Below, piece by piece: positions 1-10,093 of a stretch of DNA of 24,157 nt (positions are counted from its first letter, which is position 1; each line of letters begins with the position of its first letter). The stretch is taken from assembly GCA_036897485.1 (NCBI GenBank), contig JAYMTF010001330.1, forward strand, positions 1-24,157. The letters run 5' to 3'. Origin of the DNA: Pelargonium nanum. Its lineage: Eukaryota; Streptophyta; Magnoliopsida; Geraniales; Geraniaceae. A program made the translations under genes and the position numbers. Below the pieces are notes generated by a model. That model ran no database searches. It saw only the letters and a program-made list of their open reading frames with translations, and had not been told where the DNA came from.

Positions 1-950
1 ATAGCACCCACAAAAAAATTATGCATTGGAGATGCCCTAAGTAATTAAATAGTCTACATCAAATAATAAAAGTGATTCCTTATCCTCAGATATTTCCAAA
101 ATGCCATAAATACAAATAATTGTAATTACAATTACAATTATATATATATATATATTGTTTTCCTTTCCGAAAAAAGTTTATGTTTTCGGTTTCAGTTTCA
201 GTTACACGAAGGAATAAAATTAAAATGGAAAGTTCAACATATAATTGCAAAAGAAATGGTGTAATAATTCAATTTGATGGGTTTATTTGTTTTAGAAAAA
301 TAATATTAAGTTGTTTAATCAGTTGTTTAAATAAATAATTAGATGTATCGAACTGATTCATAATTTATTTCAACTTTCGAAACACATACAATGATAATAT
401 ACTTTATGCGACTAATATGCATAAAAAATTATCATTGTTTTTTACATAGATATAAATAATCGATTTTATTCGAAAAATGTCAATCTTGCACCGATAAATT
501 CATGCAAGTTCAATGAAAAAAATTTGTAACTTCACTACTATATTAGCTTTTTCATAAATAAGTATACAAAGATATACTAATTATCCGTGAATTATTTGAC
601 AAATTTTTTGCACTGATAAATATGTATGATATATATCAATATGTATATGCAAATTCACTTATAATAATTTATAATACGAAAAATACATGTGAAACACACA
701 TAAAAATAGATTCATTTGAAATTAATACAAATACCTTAAAAATATAAATAGTTAAAATTAATACACATTTACACCAAAATAAATAAATAAAAATAACACA
801 CATAAAATTACAATAGAACCATCCCCAAAAAGGTATCAACTTTGACTTTTCGGACACAATATTTTCCTTAGGTCCCTATAAGATCTTTAAATTACAACTC
901 CTGAAAGAGACAAATTTACCACTAAAAATAAAAAATAAAAAGCTATAACA
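1..950. other. AT-rich distal upstream region of the HDG11-like gene, no gene seen
   Basis: This stretch is very AT-rich, with short microsatellite tracts: a repeated ATTACA-type run around 118-140 followed by alternating TA to about 155. Open frames are short and low-complexity, show no recognisable domain and cannot be joined by plausible splice sites. I see no RNA gene. I read it as distal promoter and intergenic sequence; the left neighbour lies outside the window. Confidence 0.6.
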
Positions 951-1086
951 GTGAGGGCATTTTCGTCCATCACTGTAACCGCCGTAAAATCAACATTTTT
1001 AGTCACTAAAACAATGGCAATTACTTAAATTAATTACAAGCGCGAGGATATTTTCGTCATTTCGTCATATCCGCCGGAAAATCCAC
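951..1086 (+). repeat. Imperfect two-copy direct repeat in the HDG11-like promoter
   Basis: Two related segments of about 44 bp lie at 951-994 and 1042-1086. Both run in the same order: GAGG, then an ATTTTCGTC block, then CCGCCG followed by AAAATC and a CAAC or CCAC end. They sit 75-200 bp upstream of the putative TATA box at 1161. They could be a duplicated promoter element or a remnant of a dispersed repeat, since GGGCATTTTCGTC-like strings are common in plant intergenic DNA. Confidence 0.6.
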
Positions 1087-1160
1087 CCTCCGGCGTCGTC
1101 TCCGCTGCAATAAAAGCTACTGTTATTGCCCACCTGGCCCTGACTCAGAGCTCTCATGTC

Positions 1161-1170
1161 TACATATATA
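1161..1170 (+). promoter_or_regulatory. Putative TATA box of the HDG11-like gene
   Basis: TACATATATA is followed about 40 bp downstream by a long CT-rich stretch typical of plant 5' leaders. It is about 560 bp upstream of the start codon, which fits a leader containing an intron. The assignment rests on position and composition only. Confidence 0.4.
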
Positions 1171-1210
1171 CAACTGTAGCTTAGAGAGAGAAACAGAGTG
1201 GGTCTGTACT

Positions 1211-1246
1211 CATTTTCTCTCTCTAGCTCTCTCTCTCTCTCCCCTC
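1211..1246 (+). promoter_or_regulatory. CT-rich tract in the HDG11-like 5' leader
   Basis: A pyrimidine-rich run made largely of CTCTCT. Such (CT)n or (GA)n tracts are frequent just downstream of plant transcription starts and can recruit GAGA-binding BBR/BPC proteins. Its place 40-80 bp after the TATA-like sequence supports a 5' UTR position. Functional binding is inference. Confidence 0.4.
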
Positions 1247-1512
1247 CATGCTCGTCCGTTACGCTCCACATTTGCATTTGCAGGTGGTGAGTTGGTGAGC
1301 GAGTTACTGAGTTGGTTTCTTGGTGACGACGACGATGACTCGGGTCTGATCTGTAAAAAAATTGGATTTTGATTTAAATTTAATTAATTTATTACCTGGG
1401 TATTTAATTACGGCCCCAAATTTTCATCTCACTGTCTGCTTGACTCGCTCTCCACAATCATGGCGATTTCTGAGATATTGGGTCCGTTTCACTCCCAGTG
1501 AGCTCTCAAATG

Positions 1513-1680
1513 GTAATGGGTTTTTGGCTTTTTTTTTCGCATTACTTATTCGAATCGCATTCTCTTCGAAACCCACCAATTCGTTCTCGTCCTCAAGTTG
1601 TGTACTCCATTTTTTTTCTTCTGGGTTTTTGTTTTTGTTTCTGTTTGTTGTGTCTCTAATGGTGGTTGTGGTGGTTGCAG
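1513..1680 (+). other. Putative 5' UTR intron of the HDG11-like gene
   Basis: The sequence ATG|GTAATG at 1512-1513 is a good donor. A T- and GT-rich stretch ending GGTTGCAG at 1680 is a strong acceptor, 45 bp before the start codon at 1726. HD-ZIP IV genes commonly carry a leader intron. The acceptor is more certain than the donor; other GT donors exist between 1260 and 1512. RNA-seq read junctions would settle it. Confidence 0.5.
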
Positions 1681-1725
1681 GAGTTCGCCGGAGAAAGTGG
1701 TGGTGGTGGTGGTGAGGGGTGGAGC

Positions 1726-4700
1726 ATGGACTTCGGCGGCAGCGGCGGTGGCGCGTCAAGTGGGGACCACGATGGTTCCGATCCTCAGAGGAGGAAGAAG
1801 CGTTACCATCGTCACACAGCTAATCAGATTCAGAGGCTCGAATCGTGAGTTTTTGTTGCATTTGCGTTTTTGAAGTTGCTGTTACTGTCAGTGTGTTTTT
1901 GGTTTGTGGGTTTTGGGATTTTTTTAAAAAATGGATGGTTTTGGTTTTGGTTTTGTGAAGGATGTTCAAGGAGTGTCCTCACCCAGATGAGAAGCAGAGG
2001 CTCCAATTGAGCAGAGAGTTGGGTTTGGCTCCTAGACAGATCAAGTTTTGGTTTCAGAACAGGAGGACCCAGATGAAGGTACTTCGTGATTGTTGTTCAT
2101 GTCGTTTTTCGGGTTTTGTTTCGATTGTTTGTGGTGTTAAGAGTCAATGAGTTGTTTGTTTGTTTGTTTGTTGCTGGAATTATGGGATTTGATTCGTGTC
2201 AGTCAATGAGGCCTTGTATTGTATGTTTCTTGTTCGAACAGGCTCAGCACGAGAGGGCTGATAATTGCTCCCTTCGGGCAGAGAATGACAAGATTCGGTG
2301 TGAGAACATAGCAATTAGGGAGGCTTTGAAGAATGTCATTTGCCCGTCTTGCGGCGGCCCTCCCATCAGTGAGGATTCGTATTTCGATGAGCAGAAGTTG
2401 CGAGTGGAGAATGCTGAATTGAAAAACGAGGTTGCGTTTTGAGTTCTGATTAGTTTGAGATTTGGGTGGTTTATGTTTCTCTCGTGTTGCTTAGTCTTTA
2501 ATGAGTTGGGCATTTTTGTCGGTTTGTAATGTTTTTGCAGCTTGATAGAGTCTCCAGCATTGCTGCCAAGTACATCGGGAGGCCTATTTCCCAGCTGCCG
2601 CCAGTTCAGCCGGTTCATATCTCTTCGTTGGATTTATCTATGGGAAGTTTTGGGGGCCACGGGTTATGTGGTCCGTCTCTTGATCTTGATCTTCTTCCGG
2701 GAAGTTCTGCAAAAATGCCTAATTTGCCTTTCCACCCAACAAACATTTCGGATATGGACAAGTCCCTCATGGCTGACATTGCTGCCAATGCAATGGACGA
2801 GTTGCTCAGGCTCTTGCAGACAAACGAGCCTTTGTGGATGAAGTCGTCAATTGATGGGAGGGACGTCCTTGATCTTGAAAATTACGAGAGGATTTTTCCG
2901 AGGGCTAGTAGTCACTTGAAAAACCCCAATGTTCGTATTGAAGCGTCGAGAGATTCGGGCGTTGTGATCATGAATGGTTTAGCGTTAGTCGACATGTTTA
3001 TGGACTCTGTAAGTCATTATTCAAATTGGGAAATCCCGACCTTTTGAATTCTAAGATGTTTGTTGAGAATAATGAATTGTTTTGTTTTGCAGAACAAATG
3101 GATGGAGCTCTTTCCCACAATCGTCTCAATGTCGAGAACAATTGAAGTGATATCATCCGGAGGGTTGGGGAGTCGAAGCGGTTCTTTGCAACTGGTAAAT
3201 GCTTGAAATTTCATTTCCCGAAAATACTATACTTTTTTTTTTGGTGCTTATCAATTTTCTCGTACGAAATGTGATTGCAGATGTACGAAGAGTTGCAGTT
3301 ACTCTCGCCATTAGTACCTACTCGAGAATTCTATTTCCTACGCTATTGTCAGCAAATCGAGCAAGGCTTGTGGGCAATCGTAGATGTTTCTTACGATTTT
3401 CCCCAAGAAAACCAGTTTTCGTCTCAATTCCGATCTCATAGACTTCCTTCCGGATGCTTGATTCAGGACATGCCTAACGGGTACTCAAAGGTACAATTCA
3501 ACGTGCTTATATATATAATAAATGACGTTCTATAAAATCCAAATCTAAGTACTTACATTTTCATAAATTGTCGTTTCAATACAAAAAATAGGTTTCTTGG
3601 GTGGAGCATGTAGAAATAGAAGACCAAACCGGACCTCATCGACTTTACAGAGATTATATTCACAGTGGATTGGCATTTGGAGCCGAGCGATGGCTTGCTA
3701 CTCTTCAGAGAATATGCGAACGATTTGCTTGTCTAATGGTGACCGGCTCTTCTACTAGAGATCTCGGAGGAGGTAACTTTATAAGTAACTAGCATTGCAA
3801 TGTCTGAACTTTTTTTTTCTCGGGATCCTGCGTATTAATGAGCAATGAATACTTTTCCTATTCTTTTCAGTGTTTCCGTCACCTGAGGGCAAAAGAAGCA
3901 TGATGAAACTTTCTCAAAGAATGGTCAACAACTTCTGCGCAAGCATCAGCACATCTAATGGTCATCGATGGACCACACTTTCTGGTTCGAGTGAGGTTGG
4001 AGTTCGTGTCACCGTTCACAAAAGCACAGATCCCGGACAGCCCAATGGGGTGGTTCTCAGTGCAGCTACTACCATTTGGCTCCCGGTTTCCCCCGAAAAC
4101 ATATTTAGTTTCTTTAAGGACGAAAGAACTCGAACTCAGGTAGTGATCTCTAATATCATCATGAATCTATAACCGTTCCAAATTATATATATCGTCTTTA
4201 ACTGTGATCGCGCTCTTTGTTTTTCTATAGTGGGATGTTCTCTCCAATGGCAATGCTGTCCAAGAGGTTGCTCATATTGCAAATGGATCACATCCCGGGA
4301 ACTGCATTTCTGTTCTTCGGGTAAGACTAGCAATTTTTTTGTTATAACCCGTTTTAACTTAAGGTAGATTTTTTATTATAAATATCTGAATGGAAATGGT
4401 GATCAAGAATGAGAATGAGATTATCATTCCAAAGTCATTTTGTATTCCTGGCTAAAAAAATACACGTGTTTTTATCGGGCAACTATTCATCCGTCCTAAC
4501 GTGTGTCGCCACTTAGTGGGAAATGTTAGGGCCGATTAAAAGTTGCAAAACACGCATTAGGCCTGTGACCCAAATTGCCATGTCTACTAAAAAATGCTAA
4601 TTCGAATCCAAACGGTATCGTTAATCTTTCTTATCGTTGCACAATAATTCTTTGTCTAGGCTTTCAACACGAGCCAGAACAACATGCTAATACTCCAAGA

Positions 4701-5049
4701 GAGTTGCATAGACTCCTCGGGATCACTAGTCGTGTACTGCCCCGTTGACCTACCCGCCATCAACATGGCCATGAGCGGCGAAGACCCGTCCTACATTCCC
4801 CTCCTCCCATCGGGATTCACCATATCTCCCGATGGGCGATCCGAGCAAGGCCAAGGAGGAGACGGGGCATCAACAAGCTCCAGCACGCAGCCAAAAATGG
4901 GCGGCTCGCTAATCACCGTAGCCTTCCAGATACTGGTAAGCAACTTGCCGTCCGCAAAGCTGAACTTGGAGTCAGTGAACACTGTCAATAACCTTATCGG
5001 CACCACGGTCCAGCAAATAAAAGCTGCCTTGAATTGTCCAAGCTCCTGA
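1726..5049 (+). CDS. HDG11: HD-ZIP class IV homeodomain-START transcription factor, HDG11-like
   Basis: Coding exons: 1726-1844, 1961-2078, 2242-2430, 2541-3008, 3093-3194, 3281-3490, 3592-3772, 3871-4139, 4231-4320 and 4660-5049 (TGA). They total 2136 nt and encode 711 aa; Arabidopsis HDG11 is about 720 aa. All introns are GT-AG and phases agree. A Gly/Ser-rich N-terminus leads into the basic run [19 protein letters not shown] and a homeodomain (about residues 22-79) with recognition helix KFWFQNRR. Next comes the leucine zipper-loop-zipper typical of class IV, with a CPSC pair at residues 113-116 in the loop. A START domain spans roughly residues 220-460, followed by the HD-SAD region to the C-terminus. 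Family knowledge: these nuclear factors bind L1-box DNA (TAAATGYA) as dimers and control epidermal identity and trichome development; HDG11 overexpression gives drought tolerance. The start at 1726 matches the family's short N-terminus. HDG12 is the closest alternative paralogue. Confidence 0.93.
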
Positions 5050-5480
5050 TGGTCTGTTTTCTGCTACTCTCTACCCTCTTTTAATATAAAGATCAGAAAG
5101 ATTCAGAGTCTTCGCAATGTTCTGGTGCTATTCATTGCTAGAGTTGGTTGGGAACTTTCAATGCTCTCATAAAGACCTGAAGTTGATTATTTACACCAAC
5201 TACAGATTTTTTTGCTTGTTTTGAGATGCCGTATTTCGGGTTTTGCATATTTTTTTCTCGCTAAGTAGTTGTAGTAGGCTTGGGAAGAGGGAGTCAAGAA
5301 CGCACCATACCGATCTTTCCTTGCAGGCATGTTCTTCTGGAAAATGTATGGTTCGGGTATTGACTTCTGTTCGATTCTTGCAAACTATCTTGTTATTTAT
5401 TATCTATGGAAGTTGTCGGATTTGTTCGGTTGGGATTCTTTTTTTGGTTAGTTCTTGGAATCACTGTTTGTTCTTTTAGG
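5050..5480 (+). other. Probable 3' UTR of the HDG11-like gene
   Basis: Mixed-composition sequence follows the stop codon, with an AATATAAAG polyadenylation-like string near 5083 and a T-rich stretch near 5210. The true 3' end cannot be placed from sequence. The region holds a stem-loop candidate (5304-5352), listed separately. The open frame at 5243-5479 has no recognisable domain and is not called a gene. Confidence 0.45.
5304..5352 (+). promoter_or_regulatory. Candidate stem-loop in the HDG11-like 3' UTR
   Basis: ACCATAC (5304-5310) can pair with GTATGGT (5346-5352). Inside this, TTTCC (5316-5320) pairs with GGAAA (5339-5343), leaving an 18-nt loop and an asymmetric internal loop of 5 and 2 nt. 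It lies about 255 bp after the stop. Conserved 3' UTR motifs have been reported for some HD-ZIP IV genes; I cannot confirm from memory that this is one of them. Confidence 0.35.
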
Positions 5481-6593
5481 ATTCATGTGATGTTTTGTGT
5501 TTTGGCATCTTCTTGAATTGTTGTTGGTAGGGCTCAAATATTGAATTTTGTGGTGGGTTCCATTGTTGAATTCAAGAAGTTTTGAGTATTGATTGTGATT
5601 GTGATTCTTGTGACCATTTGTGTGTTTTGACATTTTTGGATTAGAGTATCCATTGGATTAATTTATTAATAAATTGATAAATGATCAATTTTTGAATATT
5701 TCAATTTTCAAATCAATAAATACATTGAGATTTTGTGTGAAACAAAACTATTCATACAACTACTACCCAAGATACTATTTGGTCATGGGTCTTAGGTCAA
5801 GGTCAACATCAACTTATTGTCAAATTTTGGGTCAAACCACAACCCACAACCTATGAATAAGATTCATATGAACCACTCTCTATCTAATAGTTGTCATGGA
5901 CCCACTCTATTCTACTATCCATCCAAAAAATAGTAAATGGGTTGAAACTTGAAACTTGAAACAATCCATCATTATTTGACAAATCATATACACTCATGTT
6001 GACATGTTAGTGAGCCACATTGATAGCTACTACTAATTAAATTGATTTTTTGTTGCATATTTTAAGATTTTACTTTTAGATATAGCTGGTAATAGAAAAT
6101 TTTATTGTACTCAAAATTGATAATAGCGTTTTGGTGCAATAGACAGTAAGAAAAATGAATATGTTGAAAGCGAATATTATGTTTTGGACATGTTGGTTTT
6201 AATTATATAATGAATGAAATGAAACTAAACTTAATGCCAATTTTTTTATATGATAATGTGCTGCTAACCATCAATATTTTGGTCTAAGATTCTTGAATTT
6301 CCCCTACCCTACATCACTATTTCTAAAATTTAAGGATCAAAGTTGTATGCTCTATGGGACATACCATTAAATGTATATTAATTTAAGCAATATAGTTTAA
6401 CAGAGAAAAAAAACCAAGAAAACAATCACATAGAATTTGTATGAATTATATATATATATATATATATAATACTATGGAATGAGTGTTATTACACTTTATT
6501 TTAATAAATTGGTAATGAAAATCTATTTATCATTTCAATTGTATTAAAGAATTTTTTATAGGTAAAAGTAAGGAGAGGAGAAGAACATTTATG
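5481..6593. other. AT-rich intergenic spacer, no gene seen
   Basis: Low-complexity AT-rich DNA between the HDG11-like 3' end and the duplicated ABCI17 flank. It includes a short GAAACTT triplication near 5943-5962 and an alternating TA tract at about 6448-6468. No open frame shows domain features and no RNA gene is apparent. Part of it is presumably ABCI17 promoter. Confidence 0.55.
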
Positions 6594-6594
6594 A

Positions 6595-6826
6595 AATATT
6601 TGTCTTATACTAAGATCAACATCAATTTTTTACTAAAGAAAATAAATCAATTCTTTTCATTTTACACTACAACAAGTAGTGAACAAAAAATTGGTTCCAT
6701 CTAGGGGAGAACAATTTTGGGAAGGCTCTTTCCAAAATCCCCAAATTCTCCAAATACCATCAAATTTTGTTCTCCACAACACAACACCATAAGTCCTAAT
6801 GTTTCATCTCCATCAGCTTCTTCAAT
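6595..6826 (+). repeat. Upstream copy of a partial duplication of the ABCI17 5' flank
   Basis: This block is collinear with 7117-7307, directly before the ABCI17 start codon. Shared landmarks are an 18-nt identical CTAAGATCAACATCAATT at 6610-6627 and 7132-7149; a related GTTCCATCT...GAGAACA region; a 27-nt identical stretch at 6723-6749 and 7219-7245; and CATCAGCTTCT near 6811 and 7292. In this copy the sequence after CAGCTTCT diverges and lacks the ATG, so it cannot start the protein. Confidence 0.8.
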
Positions 6827-7116
6827 AAATTAATTATACAAAAAATTAGTCTAATTATAATCTTCATTTTTGTTGACTGAATACATCAAATCACACAATT
6901 CAAATCTTCTTTTAGTGCTAACAACTTGGAACTAGACTTGTGTAACATGAAATTCGAATTGACAACTTTATTGTATGTTTTATTCTGAAAACCCGCAACC
7001 AGATCCATTTTGAGCCAGATTAGAATCAAATCTTTTCAACCTAGAATAATAATAAATAAATAATAACTTAACTCAAAACTCAATTGGCAAACAATTTTTG
7101 TACTATGTCCATATAG
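6827..7116. other. AT-rich spacer between the two flank copies
   Basis: About 290 bp of AT-rich sequence separates the duplicated segments, with A-rich AATAATAAATAAATAATAA runs near 7046-7066. No gene is seen. A TATA box cannot be singled out because several TA-rich strings are equally plausible. Confidence 0.45.
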
Positions 7117-7307
7117 AATATTTGTCTTGTACTAAGATCAACATCAATTCCCTTTTTTATTGCTTTTATACCACAACTAGGAGTGTTTAGTTCCATCTGG
7201 TGAAGAACATTTTTGGGTAGGCTCTTTCCAAAATCCCCAAATTCTCTAAATACTGGTTCACATTGCCCTAAATTTCCATCTCCATCGTCATCATCAGCTT
7301 CTGCAAA
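7117..7307 (+). repeat. Downstream copy of the duplicated flank, forming the ABCI17 5' leader
   Basis: This is the gene-proximal copy of the duplication described for 6595-6826. It ends three bases before the ABCI17 ATG at 7310, so it covers the probable 5' UTR and proximal promoter. The offset between copies falls from 522 at the left landmark to 496 at the 27-nt core and about 480 at the right end, showing small indels and considerable age. Confidence 0.8.
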
Positions 7308-7309
7308 CA

Positions 7310-10093
7310 ATGCCTCGCCAGAATTCACGAGGTACAGTTTCATTTTCTCTCGATCATCGATCTCCAATTCTCAGCAAATCTCCGATTTATAATCAATTTT
7401 GTTCTTCAATTTGACAGATGAAGCCAGAGAGCACTTGCTGGACGTGGAATCTGAATCTGGATTCGTGAAAGCCAAAATTAGGGTTCAGAATTTGGTGAAG
7501 AAATCGGAAAACGGCGACGATGCGAAGATTTTGAACGGAATTAATTTGGAGATACCGAAAGGTGCGGTGGTTGGGATCATCGGACCGAGCGGAAGTGGAA
7601 AATCGACGCTGCTGAGAGCGCTGAACCGGCTGTGGGAGCCGCCGGCGGCCACCGTGTTTCTCGACGGCGACGATATAGTGAAACTTGACGTTCTCTCTCT
7701 CCGGCGAAAGGTCGGGATGGTCTTTCAGCTTCCCGTTATGTTTCCAGGTCACTACTGACTCATTTTTATTGTTTGTTTATTTATTTTATTATTTATAGAA
7801 AATGTTAATTTTTTTTTCTAATTTGGTCTCATAGTCATATATCCTTTCAATTTAGTCCCACATTGAAATTATGCTATTTTGTTTCAAATCAGTTTGATCT
7901 GTACCAGTGCTGTCAAATAAAGCTTTTCTTGAAAAAATAATTGTTGGCGTAGGGACCACATGATGCTTAAGGTAGCTGAATTTATTAGTGAGACTAATTT
8001 GGAACAAAATTGTATATTGAGGGGCGTTGTCGTCACGTCGATTTTGTATGATTAGGATCGTCAACTATACAATTTTGTTATAAAATGTCTCGTTCGTATA
8101 TTTAGTTAATTAAGTGTCGACATGTGGTTGTTACTTCAAAAAAATCTAGATTTTTTTTTTCAAATGACATGTACGTCATCTTAGTTTGACGGCCTTGTTA
8201 TGGATTGGAGCAATTCAAAACAGAATAGGATAGTTGAATGAACACATTAGAACAAAAAACAAATTAGGTACTAATTGAGAATGAAATGAATAGTTGGGGA
8301 TCAAAATATAATATTTTTCTTATTTATATGTACATAGAGATTCTAACAGTGAAATGTGAGATACAAGTGAATTTAATACATGTACATTTATACACTAGAG
8401 TTGACAATTCAAGTTTCATATCAAGTTTTTTCGGTTTTGGGTTTTGAGCCTTGAGTTGTGCGGCTTTTCTCGAGCCACAACTTTCGTACAATAAATCTTA
8501 CAAGGTAGCGACATTGGGTTGGATTCATTTTATGTGACTTAGAGCCCGCAAATTTACGGTTTGAATTTTGGTTGTCAACTCTAACACAGGGGAAAACATA
8601 ATTCTAAGTAACTTATCGTTATTCTTCACCCGAAATGAAAATTGTATAATTATTTGAAGACGTGAAGAGTCCTATTTATCATCGTTGATTTTCGACTCAT
8701 TTCATAACAATAAGAATCCCGTGCACTGTATCTCCTTGTTCTCTATTCTCATCACATCCTAGTTTGTCACATCTATAGGCACAGTTGCAGACAACATAAG
8801 ATATGGCCCCAAACTGAGAGGGAAGAAGCTGAGCAACAATGAGGTGCAGAAGTTGCTGGCCCTAGCTGACCTTGATCCCTATTTTCTCAACAAAAATGGT
8901 TCTGAACTATCTGTCGGCCAAGCTCAAAGAGTTGCACTTGCTAGAACTCTAGCTAATGATCCTGAGGTAATTTTCATACTCTCTATTTTGTTCTACAAAC
9001 TTTTCGCATTCTACATATTCTTCGACCCTATACGTGGTAGGAACAGTCTCTCAACTATTTATTTTGTTTTGAATTGATATTTAATTTGATTTTCGTTTGA
9101 ATTTTGGTCTCAAAATATGCCACTTCTTCCGTCCCATAACGAGTGTCTTGATTTTCATTTTGAGAAAAATTAAGAGGTTAGTTGATTTGTACTTTTACTC
9201 TTGTAGCTCTATGAACATTCATTGTGACAAATTCAAGGGATACTAGCTAACTTGTTATAGGGATACTATTGGTTATTCATGCATAACCAACTTTTGAAAA
9301 ATAAGCGATACACTCATTTTGAAATAAAAATGCAAGAGAAACATGACACTCATTTTGGGACAGAGAGAGTGTTTTGTTTTGAATTGGTCTAGTCCGTAAC
9401 GGGGCCGTACAACTAGGTTGACATGACAGTTTGTTAGTTTTTGCTGATGTGGCAACCACGTGACATTTAAGCTAGCTAAATTTACCGATGTGACAAAAAA
9501 ATTTACATCTATTTTATTCAATTTGGTCCTTCAATTATACAATTCTGGTCCAAAATGATATTGTTCGTAAATTTAACTAACTTAAACGCCACGTGATTGT
9601 CATATCAAAAATAATAATTAGGAAACAGCACCAATATAAATTGGACAAATTCGAAACAAAATAGCATAGGTTAGGACCAAATTGTAACAAAAATAAAATT
9701 GAGGTACCAATTTCTGAACAAAATGAATAGTTGAAGGACTAAAATAGAACATGTCCCATTATAAAATTTACTTGAATGCGTTACTTTTATGAGAAGTTAA
9801 CCCAAACCCCCTCTAAACTGTGTTCGATTCTCTAACAGGTGTTGCTTCTGGACGAGCCAACAAGCGCGTTGGATCCGATCTCTACACAGAACATTGAGGA
9901 TGTGATTGTGAAGTTGAAGAAAAATCAGGGACTAACAACAATAATGGTCTCTCACAGCATCAAGCAAATCCAGAGAATTGCTGATGTTGTGTGTCTACTT
10001 GTGGATGGTGAGATTGTTGAGGTTTTGGAGCCTAACAAGCTCTCTGAAGCAAAACATCCAATGGCTTTAAGGTTCCTTCAACTCAGCTCTTGA
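7310..10093 (+). CDS. ABCI17: ABC transporter I family member 17 (STAR1-type ATPase)
   Basis: Coding exons: 7310-7331, 7418-7747, 8779-8966 and 9839-10093 (TGA). They total 795 nt and encode 264 aa, close to Arabidopsis ABCI17 (about 263 aa). The 22-nt first exon encodes MPRQNSR plus one base; splicing at 7331/7418 gives MPRQNSRDEAREHLL, which resembles the family N-terminus. Motifs: Walker A GPSGSGKST at residues 63-71; Q-loop Gln111 in MVFQLPV; signature LSVGQAQR at 161-168; Walker B VLLLDEP at 181-187; D-loop SALD at 189-192; switch His219. There is no membrane segment, so it is a stand-alone nucleotide-binding subunit. Family knowledge: rice STAR1 pairs with the membrane protein STAR2/ALS3 in a bacterial-type transporter tied to UDP-glucose movement and aluminium tolerance; AtSTAR1 also affects aluminium tolerance and flowering. 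All catalytic motifs are present, so the gene looks intact. Confidence 0.94.
7810..8315. repeat. Dispersed repeat copy in ABCI17 intron 2
   Basis: A degenerate repeat collinear with 9380-9755 in the next intron. Matching landmarks: CCACATGATGCTTAAGGTAGCT (near 7954) with CCACGTGACATTTAAGCTAGCT (near 9456); an AACTATACAATTTTG block (near 8063) with AATTATACAATTCTG (near 9533); and AAATGAATAGTTG at 8284 and 9721. It also contains AATTTGGTCT and AATTTAGTCCC strings typical of a common plant dispersed repeat family. No coding capacity remains. Confidence 0.65.
8396..8583. mobile_element. MITE-like element in ABCI17 intron 2
   Basis: A 188-bp element bounded by a perfect 12-bp terminal inverted repeat: TAGAGTTGACAA at 8396-8407 and its complement at 8572-8583. 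Both flanks carry ACAC, a weak target-site-duplication candidate. The interior is non-coding. The termini resemble those at 20173-20393 and, more distantly, 12236-12658, which suggests a family of non-autonomous DNA transposons. Confidence 0.65.
9380..9755. repeat. Dispersed repeat copy in ABCI17 intron 3
   Basis: The second copy of the repeat described for 7810-8315, in the same orientation and order, with offsets shrinking from about 1503 to 1437 bp along its length. It holds TTTGGTCC and GGACTAAAATAG strings near its middle and right end. It is well separated from the splice sites of the 872-bp intron (8967-9838). Confidence 0.65.

Noticed and set aside
1666..1725. In-frame upstream extension of the HDG11-like protein
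   Set aside because: It would begin at a non-ATG codon inside the putative leader intron; 1726 is the first in-frame ATG after the acceptor at 1680 and fits the family N-terminus.
1424..1759. Minus-strand frame with a poly-His run opposite the HDG11-like leader
   Set aside because: It is the antisense reading of GGTGGT repeats and of the first coding exon; no domain and no splice context.
5243..5479. Small plus-strand frame after the HDG11-like stop
   Set aside because: It lies in the probable 3' UTR, is composed of hydrophobic low-complexity residues and shows no recognisable family.
7080..7367. 95-codon minus-strand frame with an acidic stretch
   Set aside because: It is antisense to the ABCI17 leader and micro-exon and arises from a TCATCATC-type stretch; the strong gene evidence is on the plus strand.
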